Of a stretch of 33,495 nucleotides of DNA, positions 1-7,179 are shown in pieces. A model generated the notes under the pieces. That model did not search any database. It was not told where the DNA came from and was given only the letters and a program-made list of their open reading frames with translations. Source of the stretch: SM23-73-3 sp965369445 (GTDB lineage Bacteria > Zixibacteria > MSB-5A5 > SM1-73). Within the stretch, counting starts at the first letter, position 1, and each line of letters starts with the position of its first letter. A program made the translations under genes and the position numbers. The stretch is from contig CBDUQU010000013.1 in the NCBI GenBank assembly GCA_965369445.1, forward strand, positions 1 through 33,495. The letters run 5' to 3'.

Positions 1-131
1 GAGGGTGTGTCATAATGTCATTCTGAGGCGTCAGCCGAAGAATCTCGATTTTGTAACTTATTGGAATTATTAGATTCTTCGCTTCGCTCAGAATGACAAC
101 TGTACGTTTTTGAGGGTTGCGACACAGCCTC
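1..131. repeat. Palindromic dispersed repeat (MITE/REP-like)
   Basis: The outer ends GAGGGTGTGTC (1-11) and GACACAGCCTC (121-131) are near-perfect inverted repeats. Inside them, TGTCATTCTGAG (17-28) is matched by CTCAGAATGACA, and GAAGAATCT by AGATTCTTC around a short AT-rich centre. The whole segment could fold as one long imperfect hairpin. It has no coding potential. It lies just past the 3' end of the minus-strand TPR operon, a usual place for such elements. The 'CATTCTGAG...GAAGAATCT' type of palindrome is common in uncultured bacterial genomes; its identity as a mobile MITE is inference. Confidence 0.6.
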
Positions 132-168
132 AAAGTGGAGAGGGGACCGGGGGGGAGAGGTCAAACTT

Positions 169-1230
169 CTATTCTCTCCTTGCCAGAAGTTCCAGGGACT
201 TTTCCGAAAGCTCCCTGGCCCTCTTGAACTTCTTTTCTTGCCTTTTCATTATCTTCTCATCCAGTGGAAAGCTCAGGATTTCCTGACAAACAGAGTCACA
301 CTCGGCATATCTACCCAGGCTGAAAAGAGAGTTGGCAATATAGAATCTGCACTCAATCAGGTTGTACGATTGGTCCGGATTTCCTGAAGCTTGGTCCCTT
401 TCGAGTCTTTCCAGAAGCTCCTGGTGCGTCGACAGGGCATCGTTCCAGTCTCTTTTTTCGAACTGAGCCTGTGCCAGCGGCCACAAGAATGATTTTCCTG
501 CCGGGTATTCAGAATGCATCTTCTGAGCTAAGCTTATGGCCTCATCGTACTGTTTTTCGCTGATATACATCCAGATGAGCCCGCTGGCGGCCGCGGCCGA
601 GGAGAAGATCGATTTTTCGTGTGCCAGCTTGGTCTGAGAGATGCCCTTTTGCCGGTGATCGCCGATAAAGGGGAGCCACCATAAGGCCCTGGTCTTTACG
701 CTGGCCCAGTAGTGGTAAGAGCCGAGCCCCACATAGGCATCGTAAAGCTCGGGGTCAAGTTGTATGGCCTTCTTCAATGCGGATTTGGCCGAAAGCCCCT
801 CATTTAAGCCCGACCACCATTTCCCTTTCTTAGCGTTATACACCGCCTTCACGCCGTAGGAGTTTCCTAAGATAACGTGGGCCCACGCATCCTTCTTGTT
901 TTTCTTTATCCTCTGCCGGGCCAATTTCTTGGCTATCTTCACGTTCTCATAGAGTTCCTTCTCCCGGAAGTTGCTCTCGTAATCAATCATCTGTGCGTGA
1001 TACAGCGCGGCTAAAAAGAAATATCCAGCCGGATCCTCAGGAGCCATCCGGATCAAGGCGTGAAATGAGCTCTCGGCCAGAGCATAGTCTTCCCGAAAAG
1101 AGGCCTCGATGCCCTGGAGCGTATTGACTTGTATCCGTGGGCTTTCATAGTCGAGGTACTTCTCGGAAAAGGAAAGAGGTGGGCTGAGGAGGAGTGCCGT
1201 AGCCCAGAGGAGGGCGAGTTTTACTTTCAC
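169..1230 (-). CDS. Exported TPR-repeat protein (paralogue of the next gene upstream)
   Basis: A 353-residue protein with an N-terminal signal peptide (basic MKVK, then a hydrophobic stretch to about residue 22) followed by helical repeats with TPR spacing, such as the 'LDPELYDAYVGLGSYHYW' segment. It is probably periplasmic or lipid-independent secreted, and no enzyme motif is visible. It starts with GTG, which overlaps the stop codon of the upstream gene by 4 bases (GTGA), so the two are probably translationally coupled. Both share the unusual block WWLPFhhDxRQKGI (about residues 183-196 here), showing tandem duplication. Function unknown; TPR proteins usually act as assembly or interaction scaffolds. 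Confidence 0.85.
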   Translation of the reverse strand: MKVKLALLWATALLLSPPLSFSEKYLDYESPRIQVNTLQGIEASFREDYALAESSFHALIRMAPEDPAGYFFLAALYHAQMIDYESNFREKELYENVKIAKKLARQRIKKNKKDAWAHVILGNSYGVKAVYNAKKGKWWSGLNEGLSAKSALKKAIQLDPELYDAYVGLGSYHYWASVKTRALWWLPFIGDHRQKGISQTKLAHEKSIFSSAAAASGLIWMYISEKQYDEAISLAQKMHSEYPAGKSFLWPLAQAQFEKRDWNDALSTHQELLERLERDQASGNPDQSYNLIECRFYIANSLFSLGRYAECDSVCQEILSFPLDEKIMKRQEKKFKRARELSEKSLELLARRE

Positions 1231-2276
1231 CCGGTCTTGGTCTCCTTGTTTATCTTCTTTCTTAGCTTTTTGGCTTTGCCCGCGAAATGCTTGATAGCCT
1301 TATTATTCTTTGAATCTTCTTCGAAGGCAAGAACTGCGTCGATCTGAGCCGAGCTCTGCTTATAGTCTTTCTTTTCGTAGTAGACCCGGGCCAAAAGATA
1401 CCGGCACTCCACCTCTCCGGCGGGATGATAATAGGGTGAGTTAAATAAAGCCTCAAGCAGATTCCGGTAAGTATCAATCGCCCCATCATACTTATGGGTC
1501 TGCAGTTGCGCCTGTCCCAAAAGCCACAGCAGGAAAGGTCTATCCGGATGAGTCTTTCTTAACTCACCTGTCATGGCGAAGGCGTTTTCATATTCCTTAT
1601 TCTCCACATAGATGCGCAGTAGAGCGTACTTTGCATCTTCTTTGGCGTATTTCCCCTTTTCTATGGCCAGCTTGATCATGTCGATTCCCTTCTGCCTGTT
1701 ATCCGCCACAAAGGGTAGCCACCAGAAGATTTTTGACTTGAGGCTCTTCCAGAAATGATATGTTCCCAGACCGTAGTAGACATCATAGAGTTCAGGGTCA
1801 CGCTTCAAAGCCTTTTCCAAATAACCTTTTGCTTTCAGGCCGTCCACGAAAGCGCCCATCCAGTTGCCGGTCAAGCCCTTATTGATTCCTCGAAAGCCAA
1901 TGGCCCCCCCAAGATAGAGGCAATCGTAAGCGGTTAGATTCCCCCTCCTTTTTTTCCCCTCCCCGGTTTTGATGGCCAGGTTCAAATATTTATTGAACTG
2001 ATCCATATAGGAGTAATTGCGAAAATCATCCATCAGCACTTGGAGGGAAGCCGAGACGTAGAAGTAACCGATAGGATCCTCCGGGAAGATGTCAATCAGC
2101 TTCTTGAACTCCTCCACTGCCTCAAGCACCGAATCGGTGTGAACCAACTCCACTCCCCTCAGGATGATTGAATCCACCTCGGGCGAATCCATGCCCGGCT
2201 GTGCAAGGGAGTACGCGCCGGGGACGAGGCAGCAGAAAATCGAAACGAGGGTAAAGATTCTGGCGTGCTGAGACAT
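1227..2276 (-). CDS. Exported TPR-repeat protein
   Basis: A 349-residue protein with a signal peptide (about residues 1-25) followed by TPR-like helical pairs. The segment 'RDPELYDVYYGLGTYHFW' and the WWLPFVADNRQKGI block align closely with the downstream gene, so the two are tandem paralogues. A good ribosome binding site (GGAGG on the minus strand near 2285-2289) precedes the ATG. It is the middle gene of a minus-strand operon, 21 bp after the PH-like membrane protein and overlapping the next gene by 4 bp. The C-terminus is very lysine-rich (KKLRKKINKETK). No catalytic motif is seen, so the role is unknown, most likely a periplasmic interaction protein. Confidence 0.85.
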   Translation of the reverse strand: MSQHARIFTLVSIFCCLVPGAYSLAQPGMDSPEVDSIILRGVELVHTDSVLEAVEEFKKLIDIFPEDPIGYFYVSASLQVLMDDFRNYSYMDQFNKYLNLAIKTGEGKKRRGNLTAYDCLYLGGAIGFRGINKGLTGNWMGAFVDGLKAKGYLEKALKRDPELYDVYYGLGTYHFWKSLKSKIFWWLPFVADNRQKGIDMIKLAIEKGKYAKEDAKYALLRIYVENKEYENAFAMTGELRKTHPDRPFLLWLLGQAQLQTHKYDGAIDTYRNLLEALFNSPYYHPAGEVECRYLLARVYYEKKDYKQSSAQIDAVLAFEEDSKNNKAIKHFAGKAKKLRKKINKETKTG

Positions 2277-2297
2277 GGTGGCGTCCTCCCGAAAAGA

Positions 2298-2783
2298 TCA
2301 GAGATCTGCCCTTCCTGCAGGCAGATCTGTCGTGAGTTTATCCACTTCTGCTGAGTTGGCCTGCTTGGTCAAATCCCTCAGGAAATGCAGATAGTCTTCC
2401 ATAAAGGAGAAGACCTGTAGGGGTTTGCGCCCCTTACTTTCGATTCTGGTGGACTTCATTAACTTAAATGGTCCCCAGGGGAGGGTGGTCACCTTTTCTA
2501 CGTCACTCCAGGGGACGTGCACGAAGGAGGTGGCGAGCCTCCTCCAGATTATCTTCTCGAAGATCAGGCTGCCGGGAGTTACGATTATCAGGTGATACGA
2601 CGAATCCAGCCGGATGAAGAAGACTAAAAGAATGAGGATCAGAAGAAAGAGCATGGACAGCCAGATAGAGTTCTTGAAACCTGCGACCGCCGTAAGGAGC
2701 AACAGCAAGGCGATCAGCCAGAAGAGTATTCTCACCTCTATCCCAAAGAATCTGTAACGTCTGGCGTTCTGTGTCTCACTCAT
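2298..2783 (-). CDS. Small membrane protein with PH-like cytosolic domain
   Basis: A 161-residue protein: a short polar N-terminus, two closely spaced transmembrane helices (about residues 17-36 and 40-58), then a soluble portion of about 90 residues rich in beta-strand pattern. The soluble part includes 'IVTPGSLIFEKIIWRRLATSFVHVPWSDVEKV', only partly quoted by strands here, which resembles bacterial PH domains that follow a TM hairpin. That assignment rests on architecture, not on a firm motif. It is the promoter-proximal gene of the minus-strand operon with the two TPR proteins. ATG start with a GGGGA-type binding site. Function unknown. Confidence 0.7.
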   Translation of the reverse strand: MSETQNARRYRFFGIEVRILFWLIALLLLLTAVAGFKNSIWLSMLFLLILILLVFFIRLDSSYHLIIVTPGSLIFEKIIWRRLATSFVHVPWSDVEKVTTLPWGPFKLMKSTRIESKGRKPLQVFSFMEDYLHFLRDLTKQANSAEVDKLTTDLPAGRADL

Positions 2784-3036
2784 CCGATTTCCCCGATTGG
2801 AATCTTATCCTTATTTACGCCTGTGTTCGGAGCATTATGTGAGTGTAATTTCAAAAATCAAGCCTTTTGATATTCGCCGTCCGAGGGTGCCGGGAGAGAA
2901 TCCAAGCACCTCTGTTCAGCATACAATCGACTGTGCCTGGTGAAGCGGGAACCTGACGCCGGGGCTATTCTTACTGTTAAACCTGCCGAAATTATCAACG
3001 GGGAGACAGCTTAGTCCGTATCAGTGCACGTTGGTG

Positions 3037-3062
3037 AAAAAGCACATTTGGGTTGCTTTTTT
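3037..3062 (+). terminator. Possible intrinsic terminator upstream of rpmE
   Basis: AAAAAGCA (3037-3044) pairs perfectly with TGCTTTTT (3054-3061) around a 9-nt loop, and T-rich sequence follows. The stem is AT-rich, so strength is uncertain. It could end a transcript coming from the divergent region, and it is symmetrical enough to work on either strand. It overlaps the proposed -35 of the rpmE promoter. Confidence 0.4.
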
Positions 3063-3080
3063 AACTGGTTTGGTTATATT
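3053..3080 (+). promoter_or_regulatory. Candidate sigma70 promoter of rpmE
   Basis: TTGCTT (3053-3058), a 16-bp spacer and TATATT (3075-3080) form a plausible -35/-10 pair. Transcription would start about 25 nt ahead of the rpmE start codon. The AAGGAGG-like binding site (3098-3105) follows. The call rests on consensus similarity only. Confidence 0.4.
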
Positions 3081-3111
3081 CTCGTATCAAAGGTAAGAAG
3101 GAGGAGAAAAG

Positions 3112-3651
3112 TTGAAGGCGAAGATTCATCCCAAGTATTTCGAGACCATCATAACCTGCGCCTGCGGGAACAAGATCGAAACCCGGGCCACCGTAAAGGA
3201 CCTCAAGGTGGAGATTTGCTCTGCCTGCCATCCGTTTTTCACGGGGAAGCAGAAATTGATAGACACCGCAGGAAGGGTGGAGAGATTTAGAAGGAAGTAC
3301 GAGCATTTTGAGAAAAAAAAAGCGGAGAGCAAAGGAGTAAAGCCGGGAGCCAAAGAGGCAAAGGCTGAGAGCAAAGAGGAAAAGCCAGAAGCCAAGGAAG
3401 CAAAGGCCGAAGTCAAAGCAACAAAGGCTGAAGCCAAAGAAGTAAAGCCGGAAACCAAGGCTGAGGTCAAGGAAGCAAAGCCTGAGATCAAAGAAGTAAA
3501 GCCGGAAGCCAAGGCTGAAATCAAAGAGACAAAGCCTGAATCCAAGGAAGTAGAGCCAGAGGCCAAGCAGACAAAGGCTCAAGCTCAGGCCACAAAGCCT
3601 GAAGCCAAAGAGGAAAGGCCGAAGGTTTCTCCGGACAGCGGAGAAAAGTAG
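3112..3651 (+). CDS. rpmE: Ribosomal protein bL31 with a long Lys/Glu/Ala repeat tail
   Basis: Residues 1 to about 70 are a zinc-type bL31: MKAKIHPKY opening, Cys16 and Cys18, then Cys36 and Cys39, the HPFFTGKQ motif, and the RVERFRRKY segment. The start is TTG, preceded by a strong AAGGAGG-type site. Normal bL31 is about 65-85 residues; this one is 179. From about residue 72 to the end it consists of alternating Lys, Glu and Ala in degenerate units of the KPExKExK type, encoded by a tandemly repetitive DNA stretch. The tail has balanced charges and is probably disordered or a single extended helix. bL31 bridges the two ribosomal subunits. It heads a block with DUF1385, prfA and prmC, a grouping seen in many bacteria. 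A strong terminator follows. Confidence 0.93.
   Translation: MKAKIHPKYFETIITCACGNKIETRATVKDLKVEICSACHPFFTGKQKLIDTAGRVERFRRKYEHFEKKKAESKGVKPGAKEAKAESKEEKPEAKEAKAEVKATKAEAKEVKPETKAEVKEAKPEIKEVKPEAKAEIKETKPESKEVEPEAKQTKAQAQATKPEAKEERPKVSPDSGEK
3322..3640 (+). repeat. Degenerate tandem coding repeat in rpmE tail
   Basis: About 320 bp inside the rpmE gene is built from units of roughly 18-24 bp resembling AAGCCGGAAGCCAAAGAAG. They encode Lys-Pro-Glu-Ala-Lys-Glu-type peptides. The units are degenerate but clearly periodic, suggesting growth by slippage. Confidence 0.7.
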
Positions 3652-3662
3652 CCAAGATATTT

Positions 3663-3720
3663 AAGCGACTGTTGTCAACAAGGGGTAGTGAATATCATTG
3701 TGGACAGCAGTCGCTTTTTT
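3663..3720 (+). terminator. Intrinsic terminator after rpmE
   Basis: A 14-bp stem, AAGCGACTGTTGTC (3663-3676) with GACAGCAGTCGCTT (3703-3716), contains one G-U pair and runs into a T tract to 3720. The loop is unusually long, 26 nt. It would uncouple rpmE, needed in large amounts, from the downstream genes. Confidence 0.75.
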
Positions 3721-3753
3721 GTGTCCTCTGGCAAGGGTTGTGAGAATGGTTTT

Positions 3754-3787
3754 CGCCCGGGCGCCCATACGGGCCCGTCTGGGGGCG
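3754..3787. repeat. GC-rich hairpin ahead of the DUF1385 gene
   Basis: CGCCC (3754-3758) pairs with GGGCG (3783-3787), and CGGGC with GCCCG inside it. There is no T tract. The piece CCCGTCTGGG resembles, on the opposite strand, part of the dispersed repeat near 27335, so it may be a decayed repeat copy. Confidence 0.3.
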
Positions 3788-3830
3788 GCTACCGTGAATC
3801 GAGAAATCACGAAAGTGGAAGGCAGAGACT

Positions 3831-4772
3831 TTGGCTGATATACACGTTGGTGGGCAGGCGGTGATAGAGGGCGTGATGATGCGCTCGCCCCACCGGGTCT
3901 CCACCGCGGTCAGAAAAGCAGACGGGGAGATCGTGGTCAGAAACAGAGACTTCGTCTCCTTCGTTCAGAGATATAAGCTCCTGGGATTGCCCTTGATCCG
4001 GGGACTGGTCAGCTTCGCGGAGATGCTGGTGATCAGTATCGGGACCTTGAACTACTCTGCTGAGGTGGCAATGAAGGAAGAGGAGGAAAAGTCGAATCCC
4101 AAGAAGGAAAAGAAAGGCTCGGATTTCTTAAGGAGCTTGTATCTGGCTCTCACCGCAATCCTTGCCATGGCTTTGGGAATCGGTATCTTTTTCTTTTTGC
4201 CTCTCTGGTTTTCCGAATTTCTGGGGGTGAAAAGAGAGGCTTTGACCTTTAACCTGATTGCGGGATTAGTCCGGGTCTTCCTCTTTGTCGTTTACGTCTG
4301 GGCTCTTTCAAGAATCGGCGAGTTTAAGCGGATCTTTCAGTATCACGGGGCGGAGCATAAATCCATCTACACCTTCGAGGCCGGCAAGGAGCTGACCGTA
4401 GACAACGTAAAAGGCTTTTCAACCCGACATCCCCGCTGCGGTACCAGCTTTATTCTGATAGTAGTGGTTTTCGCCATTTTGGTTTACTCCCTTTCCGATA
4501 CGATTTATTATCTTGCAACCGGCGTCCCTCCCACTCTGCCCAAAAGATTTTTGCTTCACTTCTCCCTTCTGCCCTTTGTGGCAGGGGTGGGTTATGAGCT
4601 TTTGAGAGCCTCCGGAAGGAGACAGAATCGCAAAGTTGTCAGATTCTTAAGCGCTCCCGGCCTGTGGATACAGAGCATTACCACCAACGAGCCGACCGAA
4701 GATCAGATGGAGGTAGCGCTAGTAGCCCTGCAGAACGCCTTGCGCAAAGAGCAATCAGGGTTGGCCCCTTAG
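3831..4772 (+). CDS. DUF1385 family membrane protein (YqhQ-like)
   Basis: A 313-residue protein recognisable as the DUF1385 family (COG3872) by its opening VGGQAVIEGVMMRSP, the RxxxYHGAEHKSIYTFE block (about residues 168-183) and the HPRCGTSF block (about 203-210). At least four hydrophobic segments place it in the inner membrane. The start is TTG, chosen because family members begin just ahead of the GGQAVIEG motif; the binding site is weak. The gene commonly sits beside rpmE and prfA, as here. The conserved His, Glu and Cys residues hint at a metal- or substrate-binding role, but no reaction is established that I can cite. Confidence 0.88.
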   Translation: MADIHVGGQAVIEGVMMRSPHRVSTAVRKADGEIVVRNRDFVSFVQRYKLLGLPLIRGLVSFAEMLVISIGTLNYSAEVAMKEEEEKSNPKKEKKGSDFLRSLYLALTAILAMALGIGIFFFLPLWFSEFLGVKREALTFNLIAGLVRVFLFVVYVWALSRIGEFKRIFQYHGAEHKSIYTFEAGKELTVDNVKGFSTRHPRCGTSFILIVVVFAILVYSLSDTIYYLATGVPPTLPKRFLLHFSLLPFVAGVGYELLRASGRRQNRKVVRFLSAPGLWIQSITTNEPTEDQMEVALVALQNALRKEQSGLAP

Positions 4773-4899
4773 GTAGGGTGCTTGTAAGCCTCTTAGCGTT
4801 AGCTCAACACAGTCAAGAACCATTGTGTCTCATGGGGATTTGAAATCGCGTGAATTGATGCGAAGTTGTTTCTAAGGTCGGAAGGACAGGAGTAGAAGC

Positions 4900-7080
4900 A
4901 TGGCAAAAGACCTAGACATTCTTAGGCAATTGGAAGATGAGATTGGGAGAAAGTTGCACCGACCCTCGGGCGATACCGGTCTTTTACCTGGCGAATACCT
5001 TTTTTCTAGAAGACGAGGCATTATTCGAGTGAACCTAGCCGATTCTGCGCTGCGAGAAGTACCAAAGAGACTAACTGAATTGAAGAATTTAGAGTTAGTG
5101 GCTTTGTGGTCGAACAAGATTTCCAGGCTTCCAAAAGAAATAACCGAATTGAAGAATTTACACCACTTGTATCTCGATAGCAATGAATTCACAGAATTTC
5201 CAAAAGAGGTAATTGGACTCAAGAACCTAGAAAGCCTAAGCATAAGGAAGAATCAACTCAGCAAGATTCCAAGGGAATTGACAGCAGGGCTGAAGACTCT
5301 GGAATATTTGGACTTAGCGGATAATCGAATCACAAGTTTGCCGAAACAAATCACGGATATAGGGTTGGAAATAGTGTGGGAAGAATTTACATTCGGAGGA
5401 ATAAATCTGTATGGTAATCCACTTGAATCGCCACCAGTCGAGATTGTAAAGAAAGGACGGGAGGCGGTAGTAGAGTATTTTAAATCCTTGGAGGGGGAAA
5501 GGCAGGCGCTTAATGAGCTGAAGGTGCTGCTGGTCGGAGATGGAGGTGCAGGAAAGACCTCTTTGGTTAAGCAGTTGCTGGGAGAGAAGTTTGATAAGAA
5601 TGAATCGCAAACCCACGGCATCAATATCAGAGACTGTGAGGTCATAGAGGACAAGAAGAGTATTAACGTTCACTTCTGGGATTTCGGCGGGCAAGAGATT
5701 ATGCACGCCACCCATCAGTTCTTTTTATCAAAACGCAGCCTTTATGTTTTGGTTTTGGATGGCAGAAAAGAAGAGGATGCTGAATATTGGCTGAAGCACA
5801 TCGAAAGTTTTGGCGGCGATTCGCCTATTTTGGTGGTTCTCAACAAAATGGATGAGAACCCCGGTTTTGATGTAAACCGAAGGTTTTTACAGGATAAGTA
5901 CAAGGGCATAAAAGGCTTCTACCGGGTTTCCTGCGCCGAGAAAACGGGGATTGACGAGTTTTCAACAGCCTTGAGTAAAGAACTGGCGCATGTGCAGATT
6001 CTTGAGACTACCTGGGCGAGAAGTTGGTTTAATGTCAAAACGCAACTGGAGAAGATGACGGAGAACTTCATCTCCTATGAGAAGTATAAGGCAATTTGCG
6101 CGAAAGAGAATATCACGGAGGAATCAAGTCAAGATACCCTTGTGGATTTTCTTAACGATCTGGGGGTGATCTTGCACTTCCAAGACTTCAAGTTGTTGGA
6201 TACGCATGTACTTGAACCCAAATGGATCACGGGGGCCGTGTACAGAATAGTGAATTCAAAGAAACTGGCGGACGCAAAAGGTGTCTTGGAGCTCGGTCTG
6301 CTAGAGGAGATATTAAAGAAGAAGGAAAAAACCGATTACCACTACCCGTGTGATAGATATGCATACATCATTGAACTGATGAAGAAGTTCGAACTGTGTT
6401 ACGAGATAGACGAGGAAACGGTTCTTATCCCGGATCTGTTAGAAGTTCAGGAGCCTGAAATCGACTTCGATTTTGAGAACTCCCTGAGGTTTCTCATCGA
6501 GTATGACTTCTTGCCGAAATCCATCATGCCCCGTTTCATTGTGAAAATGCACAAAGACATAAAAGGGCAATTGCGCTGGAGAACAGGTGTTGTTTTGGAG
6601 GATGAGTCTTTTCACTCCACCGCTGTCATCAAGGCGGACGAGAGGGACAAGAAGATATACATCTACGTGAATGGAGCACAGAAGAGGGATTACTTCTCAG
6701 TTATCCGTTATGCTTTTCAGTCCATCAACAAAAGTTTCGAGAAACTGGAGGCAATTGAGAAAGTCCCGATGCCTGACGCCGCCGCTATCACGGTCAGCTA
6801 CGAGCATCTCATCAGATTGGAGAGAAAGGGCAGAGAAGAATACATCCCTGACGGCTCAGAGAAGGAATATAGAGTGAAAGAGTTATTGGGCACGATCCAT
6901 GTCGAAAAGAAGACCGAAAAAGAAATGCTACAGATTTTGAGAAAACTGAGAGATCAATCAGATACTAAAGAGACTTTGCTTGAGAAGGCAAATGAAATAG
7001 TGCAATTGCAGCCCAGCGTCTTCGGGTTCGGTTTGAATCTGAATAAACTAATCAAGAAGGTGTTCGCGAAGAAAACGTGA
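4900..7080 (+). CDS. Leucine-rich-repeat Roc-COR GTPase (bacterial ROCO protein)
   Basis: 726 residues. Residues about 35-175 hold five to six leucine-rich repeats of the LPKEITELKNLxxLxLxxN type. The Roc GTPase follows, with P-loop GDGGAGKTS (213-221, Lys219), a WDFGGQE switch-II/G3 motif and an NKMD G4 motif. A COR dimerisation region covers roughly residues 375-600. The C-terminal 90 residues are helical, ending with an FGFGLNLNKLIKKV motif that I do not recognise and that may be an adaptor. No kinase domain is present. ROCO proteins are GTP-regulated dimeric switches; bacterial ones have no settled role. It interrupts the rpmE-prfA block, its AT content is visibly higher than its neighbours, and its own terminator follows, all suggesting acquisition. 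ATG start after AGGACAGGAG. Confidence 0.92.
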   Translation: MAKDLDILRQLEDEIGRKLHRPSGDTGLLPGEYLFSRRRGIIRVNLADSALREVPKRLTELKNLELVALWSNKISRLPKEITELKNLHHLYLDSNEFTEFPKEVIGLKNLESLSIRKNQLSKIPRELTAGLKTLEYLDLADNRITSLPKQITDIGLEIVWEEFTFGGINLYGNPLESPPVEIVKKGREAVVEYFKSLEGERQALNELKVLLVGDGGAGKTSLVKQLLGEKFDKNESQTHGINIRDCEVIEDKKSINVHFWDFGGQEIMHATHQFFLSKRSLYVLVLDGRKEEDAEYWLKHIESFGGDSPILVVLNKMDENPGFDVNRRFLQDKYKGIKGFYRVSCAEKTGIDEFSTALSKELAHVQILETTWARSWFNVKTQLEKMTENFISYEKYKAICAKENITEESSQDTLVDFLNDLGVILHFQDFKLLDTHVLEPKWITGAVYRIVNSKKLADAKGVLELGLLEEILKKKEKTDYHYPCDRYAYIIELMKKFELCYEIDEETVLIPDLLEVQEPEIDFDFENSLRFLIEYDFLPKSIMPRFIVKMHKDIKGQLRWRTGVVLEDESFHSTAVIKADERDKKIYIYVNGAQKRDYFSVIRYAFQSINKSFEKLEAIEKVPMPDAAAITVSYEHLIRLERKGREEYIPDGSEKEYRVKELLGTIHVEKKTEKEMLQILRKLRDQSDTKETLLEKANEIVQLQPSVFGFGLNLNKLIKKVFAKKT

Positions 7081-7083
7081 CAC

Positions 7084-7121
7084 TGTAGTCCTGTGCTCGA
7101 TAAATCGAGCAACTACATTTT
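7084..7121 (+). terminator. Intrinsic terminator after the ROCO gene
   Basis: TGTAGT (7084-7089) pairs with ACTACA (7112-7117). Inside it TGCTCGA (7094-7100) pairs perfectly with TCGAGCA (7105-7111) around a TAAA loop, with a 4-nt bulge on the left side. TTTT follows. It separates the ROCO transcript from prfA. Confidence 0.6.
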
Positions 7122-7179
7122 CAGGCACAACCTGGCGAAAACAGATAGCAGGATGCGACTTTTTTCTTAAGGTGGTTTT

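Larger units (their letters stand above)
2784..3111. other. Divergent intergenic region with unexplained structure
   Basis: This 328-bp gap separates the minus-strand TPR operon from rpmE. It must hold both divergent promoters. I see a hairpin with arms GAGGGTGC and GCACCTC near 2883-2911, a GC-rich stretch with several short self-complementary pieces between 2935 and 2990, and a terminator-like hairpin at 3037-3062. No tRNA or known riboswitch core was recognised. The region could encode a small RNA ending at the hairpin, but no clear promoter for one was found. Confidence 0.35.

Noticed and set aside
2881..2990. Possible riboswitch (lysine, cobalamin) or SRP/6S RNA
   Set aside because: The conserved core sequences of these families were not found; kept only as an unassigned structured region.
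3061..3582. Long minus-strand frame rich in Leu and Phe opposite rpmE
   Set aside because: It is the mirror of the repetitive Lys/Glu/Ala codons of the rpmE tail, with no binding site and a low-complexity product.
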